A stretch of DNA of 64,000 nucleotides, from contig JAADJD010000012.1 in the NCBI GenBank assembly GCA_013150955.1, positions 105,267 through 169,266 of the forward strand. The letters run 5' to 3'. The DNA is from Calditrichota bacterium. Its GTDB lineage: Bacteria > Calditrichota > Calditrichia > RBG-13-44-9 > J042. The stretch's first letter is position 1, and the number at the start of each line of letters is the position of its first letter. A model generated the notes under the pieces. The model worked only from the letters and a program-made list of their open reading frames with translations. It did no database searches and was not told where the DNA came from. Below are positions 43,968 to 53,200 of the stretch, one piece after another. A program made the translations under genes and the position numbers.

Positions 43968-44750
43968 TCACTCAAACCGCCTGAAATCCGGGGATCGCTT
44001 CTCGAAGAAGGCCTGGACGGCTTCGGCGTGTTCCGGGGTCTGCAGGCATTCCAGAAACATCTGGGTTTCGCGATCGATGGCCTGATTTAACTGCTGCAGG
44101 AATTCCGGTGGCCGGATGAGCGATTTAATGCGCCGGAGCACACTGGCGGGAAGCGCCACCAGCTGGTCGCAACGCTGCCGGGCCAGCGTGTCCACCTGAT
44201 CATCCTCACAAATCTCACTCACCAGTCCCAATCGACGGGCTTCCTCCGCATCAAAGGTTTCTCCCAGCATTAGCCAGTGGGATGCCCGGACAAAACCGGC
44301 CATTCGGGGCAACATGAACGAACTCCCGAATTCCGGCACCAGGGCCAGACGCACAAACGGCAGGCTGAACCGGGTCGACTTACCCGCAATGACCAGATCG
44401 CAATGGGGCAGAATGGTACTGCCCAGTCCCACCGCCACGCCTTTAACGGCAGCCACAATTGGCTTGGGAAAATTTACCACGGTTTTAATAAATTGAAAGA
44501 CGGGAATATCCTCCCGGCGCCGCCCCATCTCCGGCCATTTATGAAAATCGCTGAGATCGTTCCCTGCGGTAAATGCGTCGCCTTCCCCACGGAGCAGTAC
44601 CACCCGCACGTCGCTGGAATCCCGGGCTTCCTCGAACGCCTGAATCAACAACTGATACATTTCTGTGGTGACGGCATTCTTTTTCTCCGGTCGGGCAAAT
44701 GCAACGGTCATCACCCCTGCCGCCGTTTCCCGATGAATGGGAGATTGCAT
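43968..44750 (-). CDS. Enoyl-CoA hydratase/isomerase (crotonase) family protein
   Basis: From the ATG at 44750 (AGGAGG ribosome site eight bases upstream) the product has 260 residues. It has the crotonase order: VAFARPEKKNAVTTEMY, LLRGEGDAFTAGNDLSDF (oxyanion hole), AAVKGVAVGLGSTILPHCDL and LALVPEFGSSFMLPRMAG. The Glu in PEFGSS corresponds to the acid/base of isomerase-type members, so a delta3-delta2 enoyl-CoA isomerase-like role is likely. A longer frame to 44942 lacks homology-like sequence. Confidence 0.9.
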   Translation of the reverse strand: MQSPIHRETAAGVMTVAFARPEKKNAVTTEMYQLLIQAFEEARDSSDVRVVLLRGEGDAFTAGNDLSDFHKWPEMGRRREDIPVFQFIKTVVNFPKPIVAAVKGVAVGLGSTILPHCDLVIAGKSTRFSLPFVRLALVPEFGSSFMLPRMAGFVRASHWLMLGETFDAEEARRLGLVSEICEDDQVDTLARQRCDQLVALPASVLRRIKSLIRPPEFLQQLNQAIDRETQMFLECLQTPEHAEAVQAFFEKRSPDFRRFE

Positions 44751-45079
44751 AACGGTGTCCTCCTGCTGTTTTTGCTTTCCATCATAACCAATATTCCCGG
44801 TGGAAACAAATGAAAATATGGGCGATTCCGTTGAAAATTTCAATAGCGGCGTTGGATTCGGCAACAGCTCCGCATCGGTTGAAATAATTGAATTCCGCAA
44901 GACCAGTCCCCGTTCGCTGTGGAAAAATTCAACGGTAGCCAATATCGCGGGGCAGGCATCACCCGCTTTCTGAGCCGGATAAGTTCTGTAAAATGAATGA
45001 GTTGTGTATTACCGGCTTTTTTCCGGCATTCTTTTTGACTGTTTTTATAGCGGGAACTAAAAATTTCAAGGAGGGGAAA

Positions 45080-45238
45080 ATGGTGGTTTTATTGGTCATC
45101 GCCAGTTTTGCGGTCATGATTGCCATCGAGCAGCTGGTCGCCCTGCGTCGCCGCCATCGGGTGAACTCGCCAGCGGAGACCGAGGAAGCCAGAACGCTGG
45201 TTCCGCGAACACCGCATGAAACCCAGATGATGCCTTAA
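45080..45238 (+). CDS. 52-residue single-pass membrane protein
   Basis: The ATG at 45080 follows a strong AAGGAGGGG ribosome site, better than any for the longer frame starting at 44993. The product has one N-terminal membrane helix (VVLLVIASFAVMIAIEQLVA), a basic stretch (LRRRHR) and a polar tail. Small proteins of this shape occur beside respiratory genes, but the family is not recognised. The stop codon lies at the edge of an intergenic element cluster. Confidence 0.55.
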   Translation: MVVLLVIASFAVMIAIEQLVALRRRHRVNSPAETEEARTLVPRTPHETQMMP

Positions 45239-45703
45239 GAATAACGCATGCAACCGCGAATCCCGCGAATAAATCCAAAACATATCCACAAAACCGCGAA
45301 TAAACCCAAATAATGCATTAAACCCAAATAATGCGTTAAACCACGAATCACGCGAATGAATTCGAAAAAAATCAACAAAATAGCGAATATATCCAATAAA
45401 ACATTTTCATTCAGATAGAATCCAGTACTTTTTATTATTTTTATTGGTGTGAATTCGTGTCATTCGTAGGCTAATGCATAATCTGGGATAAAACTAAAAA
45501 TATCCACAAAATCACCAATAAACCCGGAAACAAAACTTCACCCGGATATAATCTAAATTTTTATTGGCGTTCATTCGTGTCATTCGTGGTTCTAATAAAT
45601 AATCTGGGTTTATTTGCGTTCATTCGTGTCATTCGCGGTCTGACGCATGAATATTTTTGTTCGTGTGCATCCGTGTAATTCGCAGGCCAACGCAAAATCC
45701 GGG
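45233..45703. repeat. Cluster of nested intergenic elements
   Basis: At least three copies overlap here. A nearly intact plus copy spans 45305-45487 (183 bp because its first 18 bp, CCCAAATAATGCATTAAA, are duplicated) with ATAAA on both sides (45300-45304, 45488-45492). Remnants of an older copy precede it (45233-45304). Another follows to TAATCTGGG at 45608, and further termini run to AAATCCGGG at 45703. No gene is present between the 52-residue protein and rnfA. Confidence 0.85.
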
Positions 45704-45752
45704 TTTCATCCCGTCACTTGCTTTATTTTTCCGCTCCTGAAAAACCCGGGGA

Positions 45753-46334
45753 TCATCCCCCCAGACCGGCAAATCCCATAAATGCCATGGACAGGATACC
45801 GGCCACCATCAGGGTCAGGGCGGTGCCTTTGACCAGGCCGGGAATATCGGACAGATCCAGCGCCTCCCGGATGCCGGCCATGATGATCAGTGCCAGACTG
45901 AACCCTGCACCCGCACCCAGCGAGAAAATCAGCGACTGGATAAAATCGTATCCCCGATTGGTTTGAAACAGCGCCATTCCCAGGATGGCACAATTGGTGG
46001 TGATCAACGGCAGGTAAATGCCCAGCGCACGGTAGAGCACCGGACTGAATTTCTTAATAAACATTTCCACCAGCTGCACCGCAGAAGCGATGACCACAAT
46101 GTAGGAAATCAATTGCAGGTAAGGGGCTTCGATGATCAGCAAAATCTGGTGGATGGCATAAGCGAAAATTGAACTAATGAACATCACAAAGGTGACGGCA
46201 GCCCCCATGGGGCCGGCCGTTTTCAGTTTGCCGGACACCCCCAGAAAGGGACAAATCCCCAGAAACGAGCTCAACACAAAATTGTTGATCAACGCGGCAT
46301 TGATGAAGATAAACGATAGGGATTCACCGGTCAT
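45753..46334 (-). CDS. rnfA: Rnf complex subunit RnfA
   Basis: The 193-residue, six-helix protein has the RnfA/NqrE pattern: INAALINNFVLSSFLGICPF, then IYLPLITTNCAILGMALFQ and GLVKGTALTLMVAGILSMAF. The Cys in each half (GICPF and TNCAI) matches the pair that binds an intramembrane FeS cluster in RnfA/E. It is the last gene of the cluster; its start overlaps the rnfE stop by 4 bp. Confidence 0.97.
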   Translation of the reverse strand: MTGESLSFIFINAALINNFVLSSFLGICPFLGVSGKLKTAGPMGAAVTFVMFISSIFAYAIHQILLIIEAPYLQLISYIVVIASAVQLVEMFIKKFSPVLYRALGIYLPLITTNCAILGMALFQTNRGYDFIQSLIFSLGAGAGFSLALIIMAGIREALDLSDIPGLVKGTALTLMVAGILSMAFMGFAGLGG

Positions 46335-46963
46335 ACCACTACCCTTTCCTGTTGTTTTTTAGCCCGTTCGCGCAGCCAGTTAAAAAATAGCAACCAGGCC
46401 CCCAGCACAAAAAAGGCCCCACCGGGCAGGATCATGATGGACCAGGGTTCAAATCCCGGACCAAAAATGGGAATTCCCGCCAGGGTACCGTTGCCCAGCA
46501 GCTCCCGCACCACGCCCAGACTCAGCACCGCAAAGGTAAAGCCGGCGCCCATGCCCAGGGCATCCATAACCGCTTCCTTTACTGGATGTTTGGAGGCAAA
46601 GGCTTCCGCACGCCCCAGAATGATACAGTTCACCACGATCAGGGAGATAAATGCGCCCAGGCTCTTGTGAACCTCCAGACTGACGGCCTGAATGATATAT
46701 TCCGCCACGGTCACAAACGTGGCGATGATCATGATGTAGGATGCAATGCGCACCTGCCGGGGAATCAGCTTCCGAAACAGGGACACAAAAAAGCTGGACA
46801 TCACCAGCACAAAAGTGGTGGCGATTCCCATCACAATGGAATTGATGACCGAATTGGTCACGGCCAGTACGGGACACATCCCCAGTACCTGAACAAATAC
46901 CGGATTCTCCTTCCAGATTCCCTTGAGCAGGATGTCCATGCTGGTGGTTTCTTCCATCTTCAT
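46331..46963 (-). CDS. rnfE: Rnf complex subunit RnfE
   Basis: The 210-residue membrane protein has LLKGIWKENPVFVQVLGMCP and IVVNCIILGRAEAFASKHPV, the RnfE/NqrD signatures, including the two cysteines that, with those of RnfA, coordinate an intramembrane cluster. The C-terminus ends in a basic segment. Start and stop overlap rnfG and rnfA by 4 bp each, indicating translational coupling. Confidence 0.97.
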   Translation of the reverse strand: MKMEETTSMDILLKGIWKENPVFVQVLGMCPVLAVTNSVINSIVMGIATTFVLVMSSFFVSLFRKLIPRQVRIASYIMIIATFVTVAEYIIQAVSLEVHKSLGAFISLIVVNCIILGRAEAFASKHPVKEAVMDALGMGAGFTFAVLSLGVVRELLGNGTLAGIPIFGPGFEPWSIMILPGGAFFVLGAWLLFFNWLRERAKKQQERVVV

Positions 46964-47679
46964 TGCGAAGCTCCCTGTTTCAAAACATCCAGATTGCGTT
47001 GAATGATCGGCAGTATTTCACGACTGCTCTTCAATAAAATATTGGTAATGGCACGGGAAGAAATGGTTGCCCCGGTGATGGCCTCGATTTGCCAATCGGC
47101 GGTTTTCTGCCCTTTTTTTACCATTTCCAGCGGATGCACCAGATCGCTCAAATCTGGCGTGAGCTTTACCACCAGGGCCTTAAAATTGGCGATAAATTCG
47201 GGATCGGTTTCAATTTTGGAACCCAGTCCCGGAGTTTCCTTGCTTTCCAGGACCTTCATGCCTACAATGACCTCCCGCTCGGGATCGTAACCGTAAATAA
47301 TGTGAATCACATCCTGAAAGCCCTGGCCTTTTGCCTCGATGGCCACCCCTACCAGCTTCCCCCGGTCATCGTAACCGGCGTAAATTTTGAATACCCGCTT
47401 TTCCTTTCCCCGCTCGGGGCGCAGGGTGCCATCTTTTTCCACCACAAAGGCCTGCTTCTGGCTGGCATTGGGCAGTACATCGAATATGGCCCGCTGTAAA
47501 AATTCGGCCTTGTTTTGCTCGATGATCGGCAACGTCAGCCGGTAGGTCACCACAATCAACAATCCTGCCAGCAGCCCGATGGTTCCCATGGTCAGGATCA
47601 TCCGAAAACTGCTCACATCGTCGCCGCCTTCACCAGCAGAGGGATGATGATGTCCCGCTCCGTGCATGTGCATGGTCAT
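46960..47679 (-). CDS. rnfG: Rnf complex subunit RnfG (FMN-binding)
   Basis: The 239-residue product has one membrane anchor (TMGTIGLLAGLLIVVTYRLT) and a periplasmic FMN-binding domain with IEAITGATISSRAITNIL, where the Thr of TGAT carries covalent FMN. Unusually, its cytoplasmic N-terminus is His-rich (MHMHGAGHHH) and could bind metal. A 113-bp gap with no recognised feature separates it from rnfD; its stop overlaps rnfE. Confidence 0.95.
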   Translation of the reverse strand: MTMHMHGAGHHHPSAGEGGDDVSSFRMILTMGTIGLLAGLLIVVTYRLTLPIIEQNKAEFLQRAIFDVLPNASQKQAFVVEKDGTLRPERGKEKRVFKIYAGYDDRGKLVGVAIEAKGQGFQDVIHIIYGYDPEREVIVGMKVLESKETPGLGSKIETDPEFIANFKALVVKLTPDLSDLVHPLEMVKKGQKTADWQIEAITGATISSRAITNILLKSSREILPIIQRNLDVLKQGASQ

Positions 47680-47792
47680 TCCAGTAATTTTTTCATTCTG
47701 ATCATGCCGGTCGATTCATCCGACAGGTACCGCTCACCTTCTTTTTACTTGCCGTTCAAACTTTCCCGCATTCGTTTCATCACCCGCGTCTT

Positions 47793-48815
47793 TCAGGATT
47801 CGGACTTTCGCATTCCATAGATTCGGGGTCGAACCACCTTGTTAATCAAGGGCGTTAATGCATTCATCAACAAAATGGAATACATGACTCCCTCCGGAAG
47901 TCCACCCCACACTCGAATCACCACCACCAGCAATCCCACCCCCACACTAAAAATCCACACGCCCTTCTGGGTAATGGGAGAGGTCACGGGATCGGTGGCC
48001 ATGAATACGGCGCCCAGCATCAATCCACCGGCAAACAGGTGAAACCAGGGGGCCGGATATTTCGTCCCATCTACCCAATGCAACAACGTGGCCAGCACAA
48101 ACACGGTGGCCAGAATGCCCACCGGGATTCGCCAGTTGATGACCCCCCGAATGGCCAGGTAAATCCCGGCCAGTAAAATGATCACGGCAGCCGTTTCGCC
48201 CAGCGATCCCGCTGTACTCCCCAGCAGTAAATCGGTGATTCCCGTGGGTTGCATCTCAAATTTCATTTTTGCAAGCGGTGTTGCCGCCGACAACGCATCC
48301 ATCCGGGGTTTCATGAATGGCAGGGTAAGCAGGTCGCCACGAATTTGAAAGAAATTTTCCAGCGAGGCATGGGGCATCCAGGTGGTCATGGAAACCGGAA
48401 ACGCGGCCTGCAGGAAGGCGCGTCCCACCAGGGCGGGATTAAAAATATTATACCCCAATCCCCCAAAAAGAATTTTTCCCAGTACCACCGAAACCACCCC
48501 GCCCAGGAATGCCATCCACAACGGAATGCCGGGTGGCAGCGTCAAAGCAAACAACAAACCGGTAATGACTGCCGAACCGTCCCGAATGGTGTTAACGGGA
48601 TTGTTCTGCTGGCGGCTCCAGATCCATTCGGGCAACAGGGCCCCGGCCAGCGACACCGCGATTAGCAGCACGGCATTGATTCCAAAATAATAAACACTGG
48701 CCAGAATGACTGGCAGCAGCGCATAATTGACCTGCCACATGATGAATCGCGTATCGTGCGGGGATTTAATAAACGGCGAGGTGGTTAACAGAAGTTTCGG
48801 TTCCCGGGTCTTCAT
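47793..48815 (-). CDS. rnfD: Rnf complex subunit RnfD
   Basis: From the ATG at 48815, which overlaps the rnfC stop (ATGA), the product has 340 residues and about nine membrane segments. It begins KTREPKLLLTTSPFIKSPHD, a normal RnfD start, and carries LGSTAGSLGETAAVIILLAG, the region of the flavinylated Thr. An in-frame ATG 37 codons earlier would overlap rnfC heavily and is rejected. RnfD is part of the ion-translocating core. Confidence 0.95.
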   Translation of the reverse strand: MKTREPKLLLTTSPFIKSPHDTRFIMWQVNYALLPVILASVYYFGINAVLLIAVSLAGALLPEWIWSRQQNNPVNTIRDGSAVITGLLFALTLPPGIPLWMAFLGGVVSVVLGKILFGGLGYNIFNPALVGRAFLQAAFPVSMTTWMPHASLENFFQIRGDLLTLPFMKPRMDALSAATPLAKMKFEMQPTGITDLLLGSTAGSLGETAAVIILLAGIYLAIRGVINWRIPVGILATVFVLATLLHWVDGTKYPAPWFHLFAGGLMLGAVFMATDPVTSPITQKGVWIFSVGVGLLVVVIRVWGGLPEGVMYSILLMNALTPLINKVVRPRIYGMRKSES

Positions 48816-50167
48816 GCTTTTGCTGCCTTCTCCCTTGCCATTTTTTCTCTCAGTAGCGCCTTCGCCACCCGAAATCGTTGCACCAGCGGAATATTCGATG
48901 GACAAACGTAGGAACAGGAACCACACTCAATACAATCCATGATGTAGTGTTCCAGCATATCGTCATAGCGGCGCACGCGCGCCAGCATTCCCAGCAGACT
49001 GGGATTTAAATACATGGGACAGGCATCCACACACTTCATGCAATGAATGCAGGGATATTCCTGACGGGGTACGACTTCGTATTCCGTTAAAAACAGTACC
49101 CCGGATGTGCCCTTCAGAATGGGTACCTCCAGCGACCGCTGCGGCATGCCCATCATCGGGCCGCCGAACAGCACCTGGCGCACGTTTTCCTTCATCCCCC
49201 CACAATAGGCGATCACATCGGTCAGGCGGGTACCGATGGGAACCAATAGATTGGCCGGCCGCTGAATGCCCGGCCCGGTCACCGTTACCACGCGCTCAAT
49301 CAGCGGTTGATTGTATTTGAACATCTGGCCAATTGAGGCCACGGTCCCCACGTTGTTGACCACCACCTCCACATCAATGGGCAGGCGTCCGCTGGGCACT
49401 TCCCGGTGCAACACGGCCTCAATCAGCATTTTTTCCGCACCCTGGGGATATTTGGTCTCCAGGGGAATGACCTCACAGGGCAAATCGGAGGGCAGCTGCT
49501 CCCGCAGCAACTCGATGGCGTCCCACTTGTTATCTTCCACCCCGATGAATGCCTTCTCGGAACCCAGGATTTTCAGGATCACCCGAATGCCCAGGAAAAT
49601 ATCCGGGTAGCGCTCCAGCATGATGCGATAATCAGTGGTCAGGAAGGGCTCGCATTCCGCCGCGTTCACAAAGAAGAAACGGGCGTGTTTGCCTTCCGGT
49701 ACGGCGTATTTCACGTGAGTGGGAAAGGCTGCTCCACCCAGCCCCACAAACCCACCCAGGCGGATCATCTCCAGCAACTCTGCCGGGGAAAGCGACTCCC
49801 AGTCGATGGGATGTTCGTTCACCAGGGTCTGGGGAGAATACGGATCGCGTTCAATGACGATGGCTTCCACCATGCGCCCGCCGGGATGTTCCCGGGGCTC
49901 AATGGCTTTTACCACTCCGGTGACCGGTGCATGGAGTGCGGCGGAAACAAAGGCGGCCGGCTCGGCAATCAATTGCCCCCGGTAGACCCGTTCGCCGAGT
50001 TTTACCAGCGGCCGGGAGGGTGCCCCGGCGTGCTGGCTCAGTGGCAAAACGTATTCGTCCACAAACGGCATGCGCTCGATGGACAAATGCCGGGTAAAAT
50101 GCTTATAATCATCGGGATGAATCCCGTGTTTAAAGGTCTTTTTTTCTCTCTGAAGCAACAATTCCAT
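48812..50167 (-). CDS. rnfC: Rnf complex subunit RnfC (NADH-side FeS flavoprotein)
   Basis: The 451-residue product has an N-terminal barrel-sandwich part, a Rossmann/FMN region (FVGLGGAAFPTHVKY, FFVNAAECEPFLTTDYR, the NuoF-like pattern), an SLBB part and two [4Fe-4S] motifs, CIHCMKCVDACPMYLNP and CIECGSCSYVCPSNIP. RnfC exchanges electrons with NAD(H). It is short, ending soon after the clusters, without the long Ala/Lys-rich tail of E. coli RsxC. A 107-bp gap separates it from giant gene A. Confidence 0.96.
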   Translation of the reverse strand: MELLLQREKKTFKHGIHPDDYKHFTRHLSIERMPFVDEYVLPLSQHAGAPSRPLVKLGERVYRGQLIAEPAAFVSAALHAPVTGVVKAIEPREHPGGRMVEAIVIERDPYSPQTLVNEHPIDWESLSPAELLEMIRLGGFVGLGGAAFPTHVKYAVPEGKHARFFFVNAAECEPFLTTDYRIMLERYPDIFLGIRVILKILGSEKAFIGVEDNKWDAIELLREQLPSDLPCEVIPLETKYPQGAEKMLIEAVLHREVPSGRLPIDVEVVVNNVGTVASIGQMFKYNQPLIERVVTVTGPGIQRPANLLVPIGTRLTDVIAYCGGMKENVRQVLFGGPMMGMPQRSLEVPILKGTSGVLFLTEYEVVPRQEYPCIHCMKCVDACPMYLNPSLLGMLARVRRYDDMLEHYIMDCIECGSCSYVCPSNIPLVQRFRVAKALLREKMAREKAAKA

Positions 50168-50274
50168 ACCGCCTTCTCACCATTTCATATTCCAGCCCAA
50201 TCGATGCATTTTCTCCGCCCTGCGACCCGTTCATTCACCATTCAATCATTCCGTCTGCAGACACCCCATGGCCA

Positions 50275-53200
50275 TCACTCATGCGACGGCTCCGATTCCT
50301 TTTTCCCATTCCCACGGGCCCGCTCGGCAAAGGCTTTCAGGGTCTGTTTTAATTTCTCTGCGTTCTGGCCGTACCCGCTCAATTCCAGCAACCGCCGGGT
50401 CAATCGCGCATGATAAATCTGCTCGTGCTGTTGTTCCAGCTCCTGTTTCCGCTGCTGGTACGCTTTCTCCAGCGCCTCCTGTTTTTCCTGCAGCTGGCGC
50501 TCCATTTCGTCCCGCGCCTCCTGCCGAATCCGCTCAACCAGGCTGGAACGCAATCCCGCCAATTCCTGCAGTAAATGCCAGTACCGGAGCCGATCCTCCG
50601 TATCCAGAACGATCGCCGGCCTGACCACCACCCGCAGCAAACGGTCCTTTTCGTCCACCACCTCGATGTAGGGCTCCAGCCCCTCCCGATCTTCCGGCGC
50701 CATGTTCAGGTAATCCACCAGCGGCACCATCTCCCGGTGCCATTCCTTCTGCGGCCGATACTGAAACTGATGGCGGAAACGGGCTTCGTGAACTGCCCAG
50801 TGGGCAAAGGTTACCGGATGGGTGATTTCCTGATAATGTTTTTCCCCGGTTCGCCCCCACTCGCGAACGGTCACCCAGTCCTGTTCCGGTTCGGGATTGG
50901 CGGAAAGATCCAGCCGCGCCTGAAATTCCCCGGGAACCGACGGGTCGTACGTCCACAGGGGAACGGTTCGGGTCTGCACCGCCCGCCGGGCCTGCTCCAG
51001 CACCTTTTCCGGCAACAGACCGTGAGCATGCGGTTCCGGGGTGTAAATCACCGCCAGTGCGGGACCGGAATATTGCAACATCCGCTGCAAATCCCGGAGC
51101 AGGGGTCCCGGATACCCGATGCTGGCCTGCATGACAAACGCCTGCCGGAACGCCAGGGCCATCAAGGCCAGTTCCTGTTTGCGGAATTGGGGCTCCTGCC
51201 ATTGACTGGCGAAACTGCCCGCTCCCGGTTGTCCGCCGGTAGCCACGTATCCCTGGGAATCGAACACCACTATTTTCACCGGAAACTGTCCCTGCAGCAA
51301 TCGAGATAACCCGGCCAGACCGGCTTCACCCAGTGCACCATCGTCACCGACCACCACCAGGGGCGGCACCAGGGCCTTTTCTTCCTCGGTTAACCGATCC
51401 CAGTCCAGAGCAGCCAGTTCACGGTCGTGGGTTTTGGGATCGTAGGTATCGTCCAGTATCCAGCGAGCTTTTCGCAACAGGCGGAAGGTTTCCAGCATTT
51501 TGCGGGTCAATCCGGTCAAAAGGCCTTCGGCCAGAGCCGGAGCCTCTCCATAGCGCTGGTGTACCCAGGGAAAAGGAAAGGGATTGTAAGGATAGATGCC
51601 ACTCCAGAAGGCCACGCTGCCGGAATCCACCGCCATGGCCAGCCGGGCCCGTCCATCGCCGGTGGCGCCTTTTTCGTACACGTCCCGTAATTCTTTTAAA
51701 GCCGTGACCATTCGGGTCAGTTGCTCCAGCCACTTTCGGTCGATGGTGACCGGGGATTCCCCTTCCTCCCGCAGCAACTCCATCAGGGTGTCCAGGTCCA
51801 GCTTGCGGGTCTCCAGCCCACTCAGCTTTCGGGCAAAGGCTTCAAAATCATTGATTTTCAGGGATTGGCTGACCTGCCCCTGGACGCGCGCTTCCAGCTG
51901 TTGAATCATTTCGCGAATGCGCGACAGCAGTTGCTGCAGGTGCGGTTGTAACACGGCTTCGGCCGCCGCAGCGACCAATCGCATCCCGATCTTAATGCCA
52001 CTGGCAGGCGGGGCATTATCCCCCCCAAGCATGGCATGGTACACTTTGCGATTCAACAGGGCGTAAACGTGGGTCTCGGGCGCCTCCTCCCGAATCAGGG
52101 CGTGCAGCCTTTCCAGCGGAACGTCGGGAAGGGCCATCAAGAACTCCCAGTTGCGCCGGTGCATGGCCACATCGCGATCGGTTTGTTCCATCATCTCCAG
52201 CGCCTCTTCCGGACACACCGCCACACAGAGGTTGCAGGATTTGCAGGCATCCGGATTCACCGCAAGGGTAAAAATCAACCCGTTTCCCTTCTGTTCCTGA
52301 TGCACCCGATCGAAGAACGTTTCTGTGCGGACGATGGGGACGTCCTGGATGGCCTGCACAAATCGATCAAAGTCCTGCTCCAGCTCCGTTTTCAACGATT
52401 CGTTGGGTTTCATGATTTCCAGCAATTGCTGAAACGCATCGCGGAACAATTCCCCAAGGGTCAGGTGCTGGTGCAACTCATCCTTCTGGAAGATTCTATA
52501 GGCCAGTTTGGCCAGGTTATCGCCAACGCGTTGTAATTGCATCAATGGGGTACCGCGGGATTCTGCCTGTTGCAGCCCCACACGCACGATGTCTGCCAGC
52601 TGCTGTACGGTTCCCGGCAGGGCACTTTCCGGACACAGAGTCCAGCACAGGCCACAGGCGGTGCAGTTTTCGGGAATCAGGCGGGGCAATTTTTTGCGGG
52701 AAGGGCTGAAGTCCCGAAAAGCGCTGCTGCGGGCCGGCATGGCTCCCGTGGCCAGGGCCGGTGTGATTAACGTTTGCGCCGGACGGCGGGTTTCGTAAAA
52801 ATACCCCACCGTTTCCCAGAAATGGGTCAGGTCAAAAATGGACTGATCGAATTGCCGGGTCTCGCGGACAGTCCATGGCGCAGGCGGTTCCCCGATGCGC
52901 ACCTCTTCCACCGGCGGCAGGGTAGACCAATCCAGCGGGCTCACCTGCTCCATGCCCTTTTGCAGCGCCTGAAAGGCTTCCTGCACCAGAGAGGGGCTAC
53001 TTTCCAGCTGCTCTTCCAGTCCCTTCCGGTAAGCGTCCAGCAGCCGGGAAACTTCTGAGGCGTCCCAGGACGGACAAACCTTTAACATCGCTCCCATCAG
53101 GGCATGGTTTATCAGCGGCGATTCAAAATGGGAATCCGAACCCACCTGGCGGGCAATTTGACGGGCATTGAGCACAAACAGGCGCAGCTCCCGTTGCTGA

